64,000 nt of DNA from Hydractinia symbiolongicarpus (GCF_029227915.1 NC_079879.1:29270501-29334500); one strand, 5' to 3'; positions 25,182 to 37,869 are shown, numbered from the stretch's first letter. Made by a program: numbers and translations. The notes: generated by a model from the sequence alone, not told the origin.

Positions 25182-25403
25182 ACCCAGGATAGCCTCTTCA
25201 ATTCCTATTGGTACTGCTATCAACGAGGGTCCTGCGAAGGGGGTCCTAGCGCATTTAAAGCTCCCATTTGAGCTACGAAAGTCGTGGAAGCACAGCAATC
25301 GCTAAACTAGACAACCCCCTAAGATATCAATCCTATTCTCATGCTGAGCGCTAAGCAGAAAGGATAGATTCACACTTTTATAGTCTCTGGCATGACTCGG
25401 CCG

Positions 25404-25457
25404 GGGTTTGAACCCAAGACCTCCCGCACTGAAAGCGAACGTTCTACCACAAGGCTA
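25404..25457 (-). promoter_or_regulatory. Pol III type 2 internal promoter of SINE copy 2
   Basis: The A box (25457-25447) and B box (25414-25404) are the same as in the first SINE copy, 1744 bp downstream. Transcription from them would run leftwards, antisense to the satellite strand given here. Confidence 0.73.
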
Positions 25458-25744
25458 TCAGTCAGTTTATTCAGCGTCTCATCAAAAATGAAAACATTTT
25501 TGAAAACTACAAGTCTCATGCGTTTTAGTGGTGAAAAGATAATTTAAAAAATCGTTTTGGAAATGGGTTTACTCACAGGGTACTTTCTTTGTATACATTT
25601 GACTATACGGGACAAGCCCGTGATTTACGGGAAATCGCGGGTTTTCGTTTGCCGGCGATTAAACCACTTTCATTAAGCGTCTCATCAAAAATGAAAACAT
25701 TTCTGAAAACTACAAGTCTCATGCGTTTTAGTGATGAAAAAATA

Positions 25745-27782
25745 ATTTAAAAAATTGTTCGGGAAATGAGTTTACTCCCTGGGTACTTTCTTTGTATACT
25801 TTTGACTATACGGGCCGAGTCCGGGATTTACGGGAAGTCGCGGGTTTTCGTTTGCCGGCGATTAAACTTCTTTTATTCAGCGTCTCATCAAAAATGAAAA
25901 CATTTTTAAAAACTACAAGTCTCATGGGCTTTAGTGGTGAAATAATAATTTGAAAAATCGTTCGGGAAATGAGTTTACACCCCGGGTACTTTCTTTGTAT
26001 ACTTTTGACTATACGGGCCGAGTCCGGGATTTACGGGAAATCGCAGGTTTTCGTTTGCCGGCGATTAAACTTCTTTTATTTAGCGTCTCATCAAAAATGA
26101 AAACGTTTTTGAAAACTACAAGTCTCATGCGTTTTAGTGGTGAAAAAATAATTTAAAAAATCGTTCGGGAAATGAGTTTACTCCCTGGGTACTTTCTTTG
26201 TATACTTTTGACTATACGGGCCGAGTCCGGGATTTACGGAAAGTCGCGGGTTTTCGTTTGCCGGCGATTAAACTTCTTTTATTCAGCGTCTCAATAAAAA
26301 ATGAAAAAATTTTTAAAAACTACAAGTCTCATGGGCTTTAGTGGCGAAATAATAATTTGAAAAATCGTTCGGGAAATGAGTTTACACCCCGGGTACTTTC
26401 TTTGTATACTTTTGACTATACGGGCCGAGTCCGGGATTTACGGGAAATCGCAGGTTTTCGTTTGCCGGCGATTAAACTTTTTTTATTCAGCGTCTCATCA
26501 AAAATGAAAACATTTTTGAAAACTACAAGTCTCATGCGTTTTAGTGGTGAAAAAATAATTTAAAAAATCGTTCGAGAAATGAGTTTACTCCCTGGGTACT
26601 TTCTTTGTATACTTTTGACTATACGGGCCGAGTCCGGGATTTACGGGAAGTCGCGGGTTTTCCTTTGCGGCGATTAAACTTCTTTTATTCAGCGTCTTAT
26701 CAAAAATGAAAACATTTTTAAAAACTACAAGTCTCATGGGCTTTAGTGGTGAAATAATAATTTGAAAAATCGTTCGGGAAATGAGTTTACACCCCGGGTA
26801 CTTTCTTTGTATACTTTTGACTATACGGGCCAAGTCCGGGATTTACGGGAAATCGCAGGTTTTCGTTTGCCGGCGATTAAACTTCTTTTATTCAGCGTCT
26901 CATCAAAAATGAAAACATTTTTGAAAACTACAAGTCTCATGCGTTTTAGTGGTGAAAAAATAATTTAAAAAATCGTTCGGGAAATGAGTTTACTCCCTGG
27001 GTACATTCTTTGTATACTTTTGACTATACGGGCCGAGTCCGGGATTTACGGGAAGTCGCGGGTTTTCGTTTGCCGGCGATTAAACTTCTTTTATTCAGCG
27101 TCTCATCAAAAATGAAAACATTTTTAAAAACTACAAGTCTCATGGGCTTTAGTGGTGAAATAATAATTTGAAAAATCGTTCGGGAAATGAGTTTACACCC
27201 CGGGTTCTTTCTTTGTATACTTTTGACTATACGGGCCGAGTCCGGGATTTACGGGAAATAGCAGGTTTTCGTTTGCCGGCGATTAAACTTCTTTTATTCA
27301 GCGTCTCATCAAAAATGAAAACATTTTTGAAAACTACAAGTCTCATGCGTTTTAGTGGTGAAAAAATAATTTAAAAAATCGTTCGGGAAATGAGTTTACT
27401 CCCTGGGTACTTTCTTTGTATACTTTTGACTATACGGGCCGAGTCCGGGATTTACGGGAAGTCGCGGGTTTTCGTTTGCCGGCGATTAAACTTCTTTTAT
27501 TCAGCGTCTCATCAAAAATGAAAACATTTTTAAAAACTACAAGTCTCATGGGCTTTAGTGGTGAAATAATAATTTGAAAAATCGTTCGGGAAATGAGTTT
27601 ACACCCCGGGTTCTTTCTTTGTATACTTTTGACTATACGGGCCGAGTCCGGGATTTACGGGAAATAGCAGGTTTTCGTTTGCCGGCGATTAAACTTCTTT
27701 TATTCAGCGTCTCATCAAAAATGAAAACATTTTTGAAAACTACAAGTCTCATGCGTTTTAGTGGTGAAAAAATAATTTAAAA
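25745..27782 (+). repeat. Dimeric higher-order array, 406-bp unit, about 5 copies
   Basis: Two monomer types alternate strictly. Type A has GTTTACTCCCTGGG, GGGAAGTCGCGGG and CATGGGCTTTAG. Type B begins with TTTGAAAAATCG, has TTTACACCCCGGG and AAATCGCAGG, and ends in CATGCGTTTTAG. B monomers start near 25950, 26357, 26762, 27168 and 27574. The spacing of 407, 405, 406 and 406 reflects one-base indels, for example CTCAATAAAAAATG near 26292 and TTTGCGGCG near 26664. The last two dimers share GAAATAGCAGG and are nearly the same. Confidence 0.88.
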
Positions 27783-28388
27783 AATCGTTCGGGAAATGAG
27801 TTTACTCCCTGGGTACTTTCTTTGTATACTTTTGACTATACAGGCCGAGTCCGGGATTTACGGAAAATCGCGGATTTTTGTTTGCCGGCGATTAAACTTC
27901 TTTTATTCAGCGTCTCATCAAAAATGAAAACATTTTTGAAAACTACAAGTCTCATGCGTTTTAGTGGTGAAAAGATAATTTAAAAAATCGTTTTGGAAAT
28001 GGGTTTACTCACAGGGTTCTTTCTTTGTATACATTCGACTATACGGGCCAAGCCCGGGATTTACGGGAAATCGCGGGTTTTCGTTTGCCGGCGATTAAAG
28101 CACTTTCAATAAGCGTCTCATCAAAAATGAAAACATTTCTGAAAACTACAAGTCTCATGCCTTTTTGTGGTGAAAAAATAATTTAAAAAATCGTTCGGGA
28201 AATGAGTTTACACCCCGGGTACTTTCTTTGTATACTTTTGACTATACGGGCCGAGTCCGGGATTTACGGGAAATCGCAGGTTTTCGTTTGCCGGCGATTA
28301 AACTTCTTTTATTCAGCGTCTCATCAAAAATGAAAACATTTTTGAAAACTACAAGTCTCATGCGTTTTAGTGGTGAAAAAATAATTTA
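27783..28388 (+). repeat. Linking monomers of mixed type
   Basis: Three monomers lie between the dimer array and the 1505-bp block. One is of the CCAAGCCCGGG family with private changes (TTAAAGCACTTTCAATAAGCG near 28096 and CATGCCTTTTTGTGG near 28157). Nothing else is visible. Confidence 0.7.
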
Positions 28389-28472
28389 AAAAATCGTTTG
28401 GGAAATGAGTTTACTCACAGGGTACTTTCTTTGTATACATTTGTCTATACGGGCCAGTGAAATAATAATTTA
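28389..28472 (+). repeat. 84-bp truncated monomer, copy 1
   Basis: About 119 bp are missing between GGGCC (28451-28455) and AGTGAAATAAT. The join removes the CCGAGTCCGGG, GCCGGC and AAAATGAAAAC segments. It marks one boundary of the 1505-bp unit. Confidence 0.88.
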
Positions 28473-31400
28473 AAAAATCGTTCGGGAAATGAGTTTACTC
28501 CCTGGGTACTTTCTTTGTATACTTTTGACTATACGGGCCGAGTCCGGGATTTACGGGAAGTCGCGGGTTTTCGTTTGCCGGCGATTAAACTTCTTTTATT
28601 CAGCGTCTCATCAAAAATGAAAACATTTTTAAAAACTACAAGTCTCATGGGCTTTAGTGGTGAAATAATAATTTAAAAAATCGTTCGAGAAATGAGTTTA
28701 CACCCCGGGTTCTTTCTTTGTATACTTTTGACTATACAGGCCGACTCCGGGATTTACGGGAAATCGCAGGTTTTCGTTTGCCGGCGATTAAACTTCTTTT
28801 ATTCAGCGTCTCATCAAAAATGAAAACATTTTTAAAAACTACAAGTCTCAAGCGTTTTAGTGGTGAAAAAATAATTTAAAAAATCGTTCGGGAAATGAGT
28901 TTACTCCCTGGGTACTTTCTTTGTATACTTTTGACTATACGGGCCGAGTCCGGGATTTACGGGAAGTCGCGGGTTTTCGTTTGCCGGCGATTAAACTTCT
29001 TTTATTCAGCGTCTCATCAAAAATGAAAACATTTTTAAAAACTACAAGTCTCATGGGCTTTAGTGGTGAAATAATAATTTAAAAAATCGTTCGAGAAATG
29101 AGTTTACACCCCGGGTTCTTTCTTTGTATACTTTTGACTATACGGGCCGAGTCCGGGATTTACGGGAAATCGCAGGTTTTCGTTTGCCGGCGATTAAACT
29201 TCTTTTATTCAGCGTCTCATCAAAAATGAAAACATTTTTCAAAACTACAAGTCTCAAGCGTTTTAGTGGTGAAAAAATAATTTAAAAAATCGTTCGGGAA
29301 ATGAGTTTACTCCCTGGGTACTTTCTTTGTATACTTTTGACTATACAGGCCGAGTCCGGGATTTACGGGAAATCGCGGATTTTTGTTTGCCGGCGATTAA
29401 ACTTCTTTTATTCAGCGTCTCATCAAAAATGAAAACATTTTTAAAAACTACAAGTCTCATGGGCTTTAGTGGTGAAGTAATAATTTAAAAAATCGTTCGG
29501 GAAATGAGTTTACACCCTGGGTACTTTCTTTGTATACTTTTGACTATACGGGCCGAGTCCAGGATTTACGGGAAATCGCAGGTTTTCGTTTGTCGGCGAT
29601 TAAACTTCTTTTATTCCGCGTCTCATCAAAAATAAAAACATTTTTGAAAACAACAAGTCTCATGCGTTTTAGTGGTGAAAAAATAATTTAAAAAATCGTT
29701 CGGGAAATGAGTTTACTCCCTGGGTACTTTCTTTGTATACTTTTGACTATGCGGTCCGAGTTCGGGATTTACGGGAAATCGCGGGTTTTCGTTTGCCGGC
29801 GATTAAACCACTTTCATTAAGCGTCTCATCAGAAAGGAAAACATTTCTGAAAACTACAAGTCTCATGCGTTTTAGTGGTGAAAAAATAATTTAAAAAATC
29901 GTTTGGGAAATGAGTTTACTCACAGGGTACTTTCTTTGTATACATTTGTCTATACGGGCCAGTGAAATAATAATTTAAAAAATCGTTCGGGAAATGAGTT
30001 TACTCCCTGGGTACTTTTTTTGTATACTTTTGACTATACGGGCCGAGTCCGGGATTTACGGGAAGTCGCGGGTTTTCGTTTGCCGGAGATTAAACTTCTT
30101 TTATTCAGCGTCTCATCAAAAATGAAAACATTTTTAAAAACTACAAGTCTCATGGGCTTTAGTGGTGAAATAATAATTTAAAAAATCGTTCGAGAAATGA
30201 GTTTACACCCCGGGTTCTTTCTTTGTATACTTTTGACTATACAGGCCGACTCCGGGATTTACGGGAAATCGCAGGTTTTCGTTTGCCGGCGATTAAACTT
30301 CTTTTATTCAGCGTCTCATCAAAAATGAAAACATTTTTAAAAACTACAAGTCTCAAGCGTTTTAGTGGTGAAAAAATAATTTAAAAAATCGTTCGGGAAA
30401 TGAGTTTACTCCCTGGGTACTTTCTTTGTATACTTTTGACTATACGGGCCGAGTCCGGGATTTACGGGAAGTCGCGGGTTTTCGTTTGCCGGCGATTAAA
30501 CTTCTTTTATTCAGCGTCTCATCAAAAATGAAAACATTTTTAAAAACTACAAGTCTCATGGGCTTTAGTGGTGAAATAATAATTTAAAAAATCGTTCGAG
30601 AAATGAGTTTACACCCCGGGTTCTTTCTTTGTATACTTTTGACTATACGGGCCGAGTCCGGGATTTACGGGAAATCGCAGGTTTTCGTTTGCCGGCGATT
30701 AAACTTCTTTTATTCAGCGTCTCATCAAAAATGAAAACATTTTTCAAAACTACAAGTCTCAAGCGTTTTAGTGGTGAAAAAATAATTTAAAAAATCGTTC
30801 GGGAAATGAGTTTACTCCCTGGGTACTTTCTTTGTATACTTTTGACTATACAGGCCGAGTCCGGGATTTACGGGAAATCGCGGATTTTTGTTTGCCGGCG
30901 ATTAAACTTCTTTTATTCAGCGTCTCATCAAAAATGAAAACATTTTTAAAAACTACAAGTCTCATGGGCTTTAGTGGTGAAGTAATAATTTAAAAAATCG
31001 TTCGGGAAATGAGTTTACACCCTGGGTACTTTCTTTGTATACTTTTGACTATACGGGCCGAGTCCAGGATTTACGGGAAATCGCAGGTTTTCGTTTGTCG
31101 GCGATTAAACTTCTTTTATTCCGCGTCTCATCAAAAATAAAAACATTTTTGAAAACAACAAGTCTCATGCGTTTTAGTGGTGAAAAAATAATTTAAAAAA
31201 TCGTTCGGGAAATGAGTTTACTCCCTGGGTACTTTCTTTGTATACTTTTGACTATGCGGTCCGAGTTCGGGATTTACGGGAAATCGCGGGTTTTCGTTTG
31301 CCGGCGATTAAACCACTTTCATTAAGCGTCTCATCAGAAATGAAAACATTTCTGAAAACTACAAGTCTCATGCGTTTTAGTGGTGAAAAAATAATTTAAA
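28396..31400 (+). repeat. 1505-bp higher-order repeat (7 monomers plus an 84-bp truncated one), two copies
   Basis: Unit 1 is about 28396-29900 and unit 2 about 29901-31400, at an offset of 1505 bp (7 x 203 + 84). Each begins with a truncated monomer in which CTATACGGGCC is joined directly to AGTGAAATAATAATTT. Other shared variants are CAGGCCGACTCCGGG (28738 and 30243), AAGTCTCAAGCGTTTT, GTGAAGTAATAATTT (near 29472 and 30977), TTTGTCGGCG (near 29589 and 31094) and CTATGCGGTCCGAGTTCGGG (near 29747 and 31252). Differences are few: AGAAAGGAAAAC near 29831 against AGAAATGAAAAC near 31336. Confidence 0.9.
29894..29977 (+). repeat. 84-bp truncated monomer, copy 2
   Basis: The same deletion join as at 28455, repeated 1505 bp downstream (GGGCC at 29956-29960 joined to AGTGAAATAAT). 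An identical breakpoint means the truncation arose once and was then duplicated. Confidence 0.88.
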
Positions 31401-33555
31401 AATTCGTTCGGGAAATGAGTTTACTCACTGGGTACTTTCCTTGTATACTTTTAACTATACGGGCCGAGTCCGGGATTTACGGAAAATCGCGGGTTTTCGT
31501 TTGCCGGCGATTAAACATCTTTTATTCAGCGTTTCATCAAAAATGAAAACATTTTTAAAAACTACAAGTCTCATGGGCTTTAGTGGTGAAGTAATAATTT
31601 AAAAAATCGCTTGGGAAATGAGTTTACTCCCTGGGTACTTTCTTTGTATACTTTTGAGTATACGGGCCGAGTCCGGGATTTACGGGAAATCGCAGGTTTT
31701 CGTTTGCCGGCGATTAAACTTCTTTTATTAAGCGTCTCATCAAAAATGAAAACATTTTTAAAAACTACAAGTCTCATGCGTTTTAGTGGTGAAAAAATAA
31801 TTTAAAAAATCGTTCGGGAAATGCGTTTACACCCTGGGTACTTTCTTTGTATACTTTTGACTATACGGGCCGAGTCCGGGATTTACGGGAAATCGCAGGT
31901 TTTCGTTTGCCGGCGATTAAACTTCTTTTATTCATCGTCTCATCAAAAATGAAAACATTTTTAAAAACTACAAGTCTCATGCGTTTTAGTGGTGAAAAAA
32001 TAATTTAAAAATTCGTTCGGAAAATGAGTTTACTCACTGGGTACTTTCTTTGTATACTTTTGACTATACGGGCCAAGCCGGGATTTACGGGAAATGGCGG
32101 GTTTTCGTTTGCCGGCGATTAAACTTCTTTTATTCAGCGTCTCATCAAAAATGAAAACATATCTGAAAACTACAAGTCTCATGCGTTTCAGTGGTGAAAA
32201 AATAATTTAAAAATTCGTTCGGGAAATGAATTTACTCACTGGGTACTTTCCTTGTATACTTTTAACTATACGGGCCGAGTCCGGGATTTACGGAAAATCG
32301 CGGGTTTTCGTTTGCCGGCGATTAAACATCTTTTATTCAGCGTTTCATCAAAAATGAAAACATTTTTAAAAACTACAAGTCTCATGGGCTTTAGTGGTGA
32401 AGTAATAATTTAAAAAATCGCTTGGGAAATGAGTTTACTCCCTGGGTACTTTCTTTGTATACTTTTGAGTATACGGGCCGAGTCCGGGATTTACGGGAAA
32501 TCGCAGGTTTTCGTTTGCCGGCGATTAAACTTCTTTTATTAAGCGTCTCATCAAAAATGAAAACATTTTTAAAAACTACAAGTCTCATGCGTTTTAGTGG
32601 TGAAAAAATAATTTAAAAAATCGTTCGGGAAATGCGTTTACACCCTGGGTACTTTCTTTGTATACTTTTGACTATACGGGCCGAGTCCGGGATTTACGGG
32701 AAATCGCAGGTTTTCGTTTGCCGGCGATTAAACTTCTTTTATTCATCGTCTCATCAAAAATGAAAACATTTTTAAAAACTACAAGTCTCATGCGTTTTAG
32801 TGGTGAAAAAATAATTTAAAAATTCGTTCGGAAAATGAGTTTACTCACTGGGTACTTTCTTTGTATACTTTTGACTATACGGGCCAAGCCGGGATTTACG
32901 GGAAATGGCGGGTTTTCGTTTGCCGGCGATTAAACTTCTTTTATTCAGCGTCTCATCAAAAATGAAAACATATCTGAAAACTACAAGTCTCATGCGTTTC
33001 AGTGGTGAAAAAATAATTTAAAAATTCGTTCGGGAAATGAATTTACTCACTGGGTACTTTCCTTGTATACTTTAAACTATACGGGCCGAGTCCGGGATTT
33101 ACGGGAACTCGCAGGTTTTCGTTTGCCGGCGATTAAACTTCTTTTATTCAGCGTCTCATCAAAAATGAAAACATATTTAAAAACTACAAGTCTCATGGGC
33201 TTTAGTGGTGAAATAATAATTTAAAAAATCGCTTGGGAAATGAGTTTACTCCCTGGGTACTTTCTTTGTATACTTTTGAGTATACGGGCTGAGTCCGGGA
33301 TTTACGGGAAATCGCAGGTTTTCGTTTGCCGGCGATTAAACTTCTTTTATTAAGCGTCTCATCAAAAATGAAAACATTTTTAAAAACTACAAGTCTCATG
33401 CGTTTTAGTGGTGAAAAAATAATTTAAAAAATCGTTCGGGAAATGTGTTTACACCCTGGGTACTTTCTTTGTATACTTTTGACTATACGGGCCGAGTCCG
33501 GGATTTACGGGAAATCGCAGGTTTTCGTTTACCGGCGATTAAACTTATTTTATTC
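31390..33555 (+). repeat. 4-mer higher-order repeat, 811-bp unit, two copies plus partial third
   Basis: Unit 1 is 31390-32200, unit 2 32201-33011, and a partial third reaches about 33555. The offset is 811 bp, one less than 4 x 203, because one monomer reads GGGCCAAGCCGGG with a C missing (near 32070 and 32881). Shared markers include TCGCTTGGGAAATG (31607 and 32418; again in the third copy), AAATGGCGGG, TTCATCGTCTC and CATGCGTTTCAGTGG. In the third copy TTTAAACTATACGG replaces TTTTAACTATACGG, and GGGAACTCGCAGG appears. Confidence 0.87.
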
Positions 33556-34199
33556 AGCGTCTCATTAAAAATGAAAACATATTTAAAAACTACAAGTCTC
33601 ATGGGCTTTAGTGGTGAAATAATAATTTAAAAAATCGCTTGGGAAATGAGTTTACTCCCTGGGTACTTTCTTTGTATACTTTTGAGTATACGGGCCGAGT
33701 CCGGGATTTACGGGAAATCGCAGGTTTTCGTTTGCCGGCGATTAAACTTCTTTTATTAAGCGTCTCATCAAAAATGAAAACATTTTTAAAAACTACAAGT
33801 CTCATGCGTTTTAGTGGTGAAAAAATAATTTAAAAATTCGTTCGGAAAATGAGTTTACTCACTGGGTACTTTCTTTGTATACTTTTGACTATACGGGCCA
33901 AGCCGGGATTTACGGGAAATGGCGGGTTTTCGTTTGCCGGCGATTAAACATCTTTTATTCAGCGTCTCATCAAAAATGAAAACATATCTGAAAAGTACAA
34001 GTCTCATGCGTTTTAGTGGTGAAAAAATAATTTAAAAATTCGTTCGGGAAATGAATTTACTCACTGGGTACTTTCCTTGTATACTTTAAACTATACGGGC
34101 CGAGTCCGGGATTTACGGGAAATCGCAGGTTTTCGTTTGCCGGCGATTAAACTTCTTTTATTCAGCGTCTCATCAAAAATGAAAACATATTTAAAAACT
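33556..34199 (+). repeat. Satellite related to the 811-bp unit, shifted phase
   Basis: The monomers repeat parts of the preceding tetramer in another order. The missing-C monomer (AAGCCGGGATTTACGGGAAATGGCGGG) recurs near 33899, about 1015 bp (5 monomers) after its previous copy. One private change is CTGAAAAGTACAAG near 33988. No gene is seen. Confidence 0.72.
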
Positions 34200-35700
34200 A
34201 CAAGTCTCATGGGATTTAGTGGTGAAATAATAATTTAAAAAATCGTTTGGGAAATGAGTTTACACCCTGGGTACTTTCTTTGTATACTTTTGACTATAAG
34301 GGCCGAGTCCGGGATTTACGGGAAATCGCAGGTTTTCGTTTGCCGGCGATTAAACTTCTTTTATTCAGCGTCTCATCAAAAATGAAAACATTTTTGAAAA
34401 CTACAAATCTCATGCGTTTTAGTGGTGAAAATATATTTTAAAAATTCGTGCGGGAAATGAGTTTACTCACTGGGTACTTTCCCAGTATACTTTTGACTAT
34501 ACGGGCCGAGTCCGGGATTTACGGGAAATCGCGGGTTTTCGTTTGCCGGCGATTAAACATCTTTTATTCAGCGTCTCATCAAAAATGAAAACATTTTTAA
34601 AAACTACAAGTCCCATGGGCTTTTGTGGTGAAATAATAATTTAAAAAATCGTTTGGGAAATGAGTTTACTCCCTGGGTACTTTCTTTGTATACTTTTGAC
34701 TATACGGGCCGAGTTCCGGATTTACGGGAAATTGCAGGTTTTCGTTTGCCGGCGATTAAACTTCTTTTATTCAGCGTCTCATTAAAAATGAAAACATTTT
34801 TGAAAACTACAAGTCTCATGCGTTTTAGTGGTGAAAAAATAATTTAAAAAATCGTTCTGGAAATGAGTTTACTCCCTGGGTACTTTCTTTGTATACTTTT
34901 GACTATACGAGCCGAGTCCGGGATTTACGGGAAATCGCGGGTTTTCGTTTGCCGGCGATTAAACATCTTTTATTCAGCGTCTCATCAAAAATGAAAACAT
35001 TTTTAAAAACTACAAGTCCCATGGGCTTTTGTGGTGAAATAATAATTTAAAAAATCGTTTGGGAAATGAGTTTACTCCATGGGTACTTTCTTTGTATACT
35101 TTTGACTATACTGGCCGAGTTCCGGATTTACGGGAAATTGCAGGTTTTCGTTTGCCGGCGATTAAACTTCTTTTATTCAGCGTCTCATTAAAAATGAAAA
35201 CATTTTTGAAAACTACAAGTCTCATGCGTTTTAGTGGTGAAAAAATAATTTAAAAAATCGTTCGGGAAATGAGTTTACTCCCTGGGTACCTTCTTTGTAT
35301 ACTTTTGACTATACGGGCCAAGCCGGGATTTACGGGAAATCGCGGGTTTTCGTTTGCCGGCGATTAAACTTCTTTTATTCAGCGTCTCATCAAAAATGAA
35401 AACATATTTAAAAACTACAAGTCTCATGGGATTTAGTGGTGAAATAATAATTTAAAAAATCGTTTGGGAAATGAGTTTACACCCTGGGTACTTTCTTTGT
35501 ATACTTTTGACTATAAGGGCCGGGTCCGGGATTTACGGGAAATCGCAGGTTTTCGTTTGCCGGCGATTAAACTTCTTTTATTCAGCGTCTCATCAAAAAT
35601 GAAAACATTTTTGAAAACTACAAATCTCATGCGTTTTAGTGGTGAAAAAATAATTTAAAAAATCGTTCGGGAAATGAGTTTACTCCCTGGGTACTTTCTT
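34200..35700 (+). repeat. Nested 1217-bp (6-mer) and 406-bp (dimer) repeats
   Basis: The monomer with CTATAAGGGCCG and CTACAAATCTCATG near 34247-34441 recurs at 35464-35658, an offset of 1217 bp. Inside, a dimer is duplicated at 406 bp: AAGTCCCATGGGCTTTTGTGG near 34609 and 35015, and CCGAGTTCCGGATTTACGG near 34710 and 35116. A private change, TTTCCCAGTATAC, occurs near 34478. Confidence 0.82.
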
Positions 35701-37869
35701 TGTAAACTTTTGACTATACGGGCCAAGCCCGGGATTTACGGGAAATCGCGGGTTTTCGTTTGCCGGCGATTAAACCACTTTCATTAAGCGTCTCATCAAA
35801 AATGAAAACATTTCTGAAAACTACAAGTCTCATGCGTTTCAGTGGTGAAAAAATAATTTAAAAAATCGTTCGGGAAATGAGTTTACACCCCGGGTACTTT
35901 CTTTGTATACTTTTGACTATACGGGCCGAGTCCGGGATTTACGGGAAATCGCAGGTTTTTGTTTGCCGGCGATTAAACTTCTTTTATTCAGCGTCTCATC
36001 AAAAATAAAAACCTTTTTGAAAACTACAAGTCTCGTGGGTTTTAGTGGTGAAAAAATAATTTAAAAAATCGTTCGGGAAATGAGTTTACTCCCTGGGTAC
36101 TTTCTTTGTATACTTTTGACTATGTGGGCCGAGTCCAGGATTTACGGGAAATAGCGGGTTTTCGTTTGCCGGCGATTAAACCACTTTCATTAAGCGTCTC
36201 ATCAAAAATGAAAACATTTCTGAAAACTACAAGTCTCATGCGTTTTAGTGGTGAAAAAATAATTTAAAAAATCGTTCGGGAAATGAGTTTACACCCCGGG
36301 TACTTTCTTTGTATACTTTTGACTATACGGGCCGAGTCCGGGATTTACGGGAAATCGCAGGTTTTCGTTTGCCGGAGATTAAACTTCTTTTATTCAGCGT
36401 CTCATCAAAAATGAAAACATTTTGGAAAACTACAAGTCTCATGCGTTTTAGTGGTGAAAAAGTAATTTAAAAAATCGTTCGGGAAATGAGTTTACTCCCT
36501 GGGTACTTTCTTTGTATACTTTTGACTATACGGGCCGAGTCCGGGATTTACGGGAAATCGCAGGTTTTCGTTTGCCGGAGATTAAACTTCTTTTATTCAG
36601 CGTCTCATCAAAAATGAAAACATTTTGGAAAACTACAAGTCTCATGCGTTTTAGTGGTGAAAAAGTAATTTAAAAAATCGTTCGGGAAATGAGTTTACTC
36701 CCTGGGTACTTTCTTTGTATACTTTTGACTATACGGGCCGAGTCCGGGATTTACGGGAAGTCGCGGGTTTTCGTTTGCCGGCGATTAAACTTCTTTTATT
36801 CAGCGTCTCATCAAAAATGAAAACATTTTCAAAAACTACAAGTCTCATGGGCTTTAGTGGTGAAATAATAATTTAAAAAATCGTTCGGGAAATGAGTTTA
36901 CATCCTGGGTACTTTCTTTGTATACTTTTGACTATACGGGCCGAGTCCAGGATTTACGGGAAATCGCAGGTTTTCGTTTGCCGGCGATTAAACTTCTTTT
37001 ATTCAGCGTTTCATCAAAAATAAAAACATTTTTGAAAACTACAAGTCTCATGCGTTTTAGTGGTGAAAAAATAATTTAAAAATTCGTTCGGGAAATGAGT
37101 TTACTCACTGGACACTTTCCTTGTATACTTTTAACTATACGGGCCGAGTCCGGGATTTACGGGAAATCGCGGGTTTTCGTTTGCCGGCGATTAAACATCT
37201 TTTATTCAGCGTCTCATCAAAAATGAAAACATTTTTAAAAACTACAAGTCTCATGGGCTTTAGTGGTGAAATAATAATTTAAAAAATCGTTTGGGAAATG
37301 AGTTTACACCCTGGGTACTTCTTTTGTATACTTTTGACTATACGGGCCGAGTCCTGGATTTACGGGAAATCGCAGGTTTTCGTTTGCCGGCGATTAAACT
37401 TCTTTTATTCAGCGTCTCATCAAAAATGAAAACATTTTTATAAACTACAAGTCTCATGCGTTTTAGTGGTGAAAAGATAATTTAAAAAATCGTTTTGGAA
37501 ATGGGTTTACTCACAGGGTACTTTCTTTGTATACATTCGACTATACGGGCCTAGCCCGGGATTTACGGGAAATCGCGGGTTTTCGTTTGCCGGCGATTAA
37601 ACCACTTTTATTAAGCGTCTCATCAAAAATGAAAACATTTCTGAAAACTACAAGTCTCATGCGTTTTAGTGGTGAAAAAATAATTTAAAAAATCGTTCGG
37701 GAAATGAGTTTACACCCCGGGTACTTTCTTTGTATACTTTTGACTATACGGGCCGAGTCCGGGATTTACGGGAAATCGCAGGTTTTCGTTTGCCGGCGAT
37801 TAAACTTCTTTTATTCAGCCTCTCATCAAAAATGAAAACATTTTTGAAAACTACAAGTCTCATGGGTTT
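35701..37869 (+). repeat. Irregular satellite with a local monomer duplication
   Basis: About ten or eleven monomers of both families. Two adjacent monomers near 36340-36680 are nearly the same and share CCGGAGATTAAAC, CATTTTGGAAAAC and GAAAAAGTAATTT, so one monomer was duplicated at 203 bp. CTATGTGGGCC near 36121 is a marker found again at 45674, 46079 and 50043, so an older relative of this stretch lies about 10 kb downstream. No non-satellite sequence is visible. Confidence 0.72.

Larger units (their letters stand above)
25145..25465 (-). mobile_element. tRNA-derived SINE, copy 2 (amplified with the satellite)
   Basis: This is the same SINE as at 23401-23721, shifted by exactly 1744 bp, in the same monomer position and with the same flanking bases on both sides. 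I saw no sequence difference between the two copies when reading them side by side. It therefore did not arise by a second transposition; it was copied when the surrounding 7-monomer block was duplicated. Head, body and (TAA)n tail are all present. Confidence 0.88.
22110..25602 (+). repeat. SINE-bearing higher-order repeat, 1744-bp unit duplicated
   Basis: Bases about 22110-23856 are repeated at 23854-25600 at an offset of 1744 bp, equal to 7 x 203 plus a 323-bp insertion. Each copy contains the same SINE at the same place plus the same private monomer variants: GGGATATTGCAGG (22141 and 23885), TTCATCGTCTC (near 22997 and 24741) and CAAAATGGAAAAC (near 23009 and 24753). The junction at 23851-23860 is chimeric: its left part, TATACATTTGA, comes from the monomer after the SINE, and its right part, GAGTATACGGG, from the start of the unit. 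At 25603 the second copy instead continues as CTATACGGGACAAGC. Confidence 0.93.

Noticed and set aside
26585-26833. 82-codon minus-strand frame
   Set aside because: It is a frame fusion caused by a one-base deletion (TTTGCGGCG near 26664) between two monomers.
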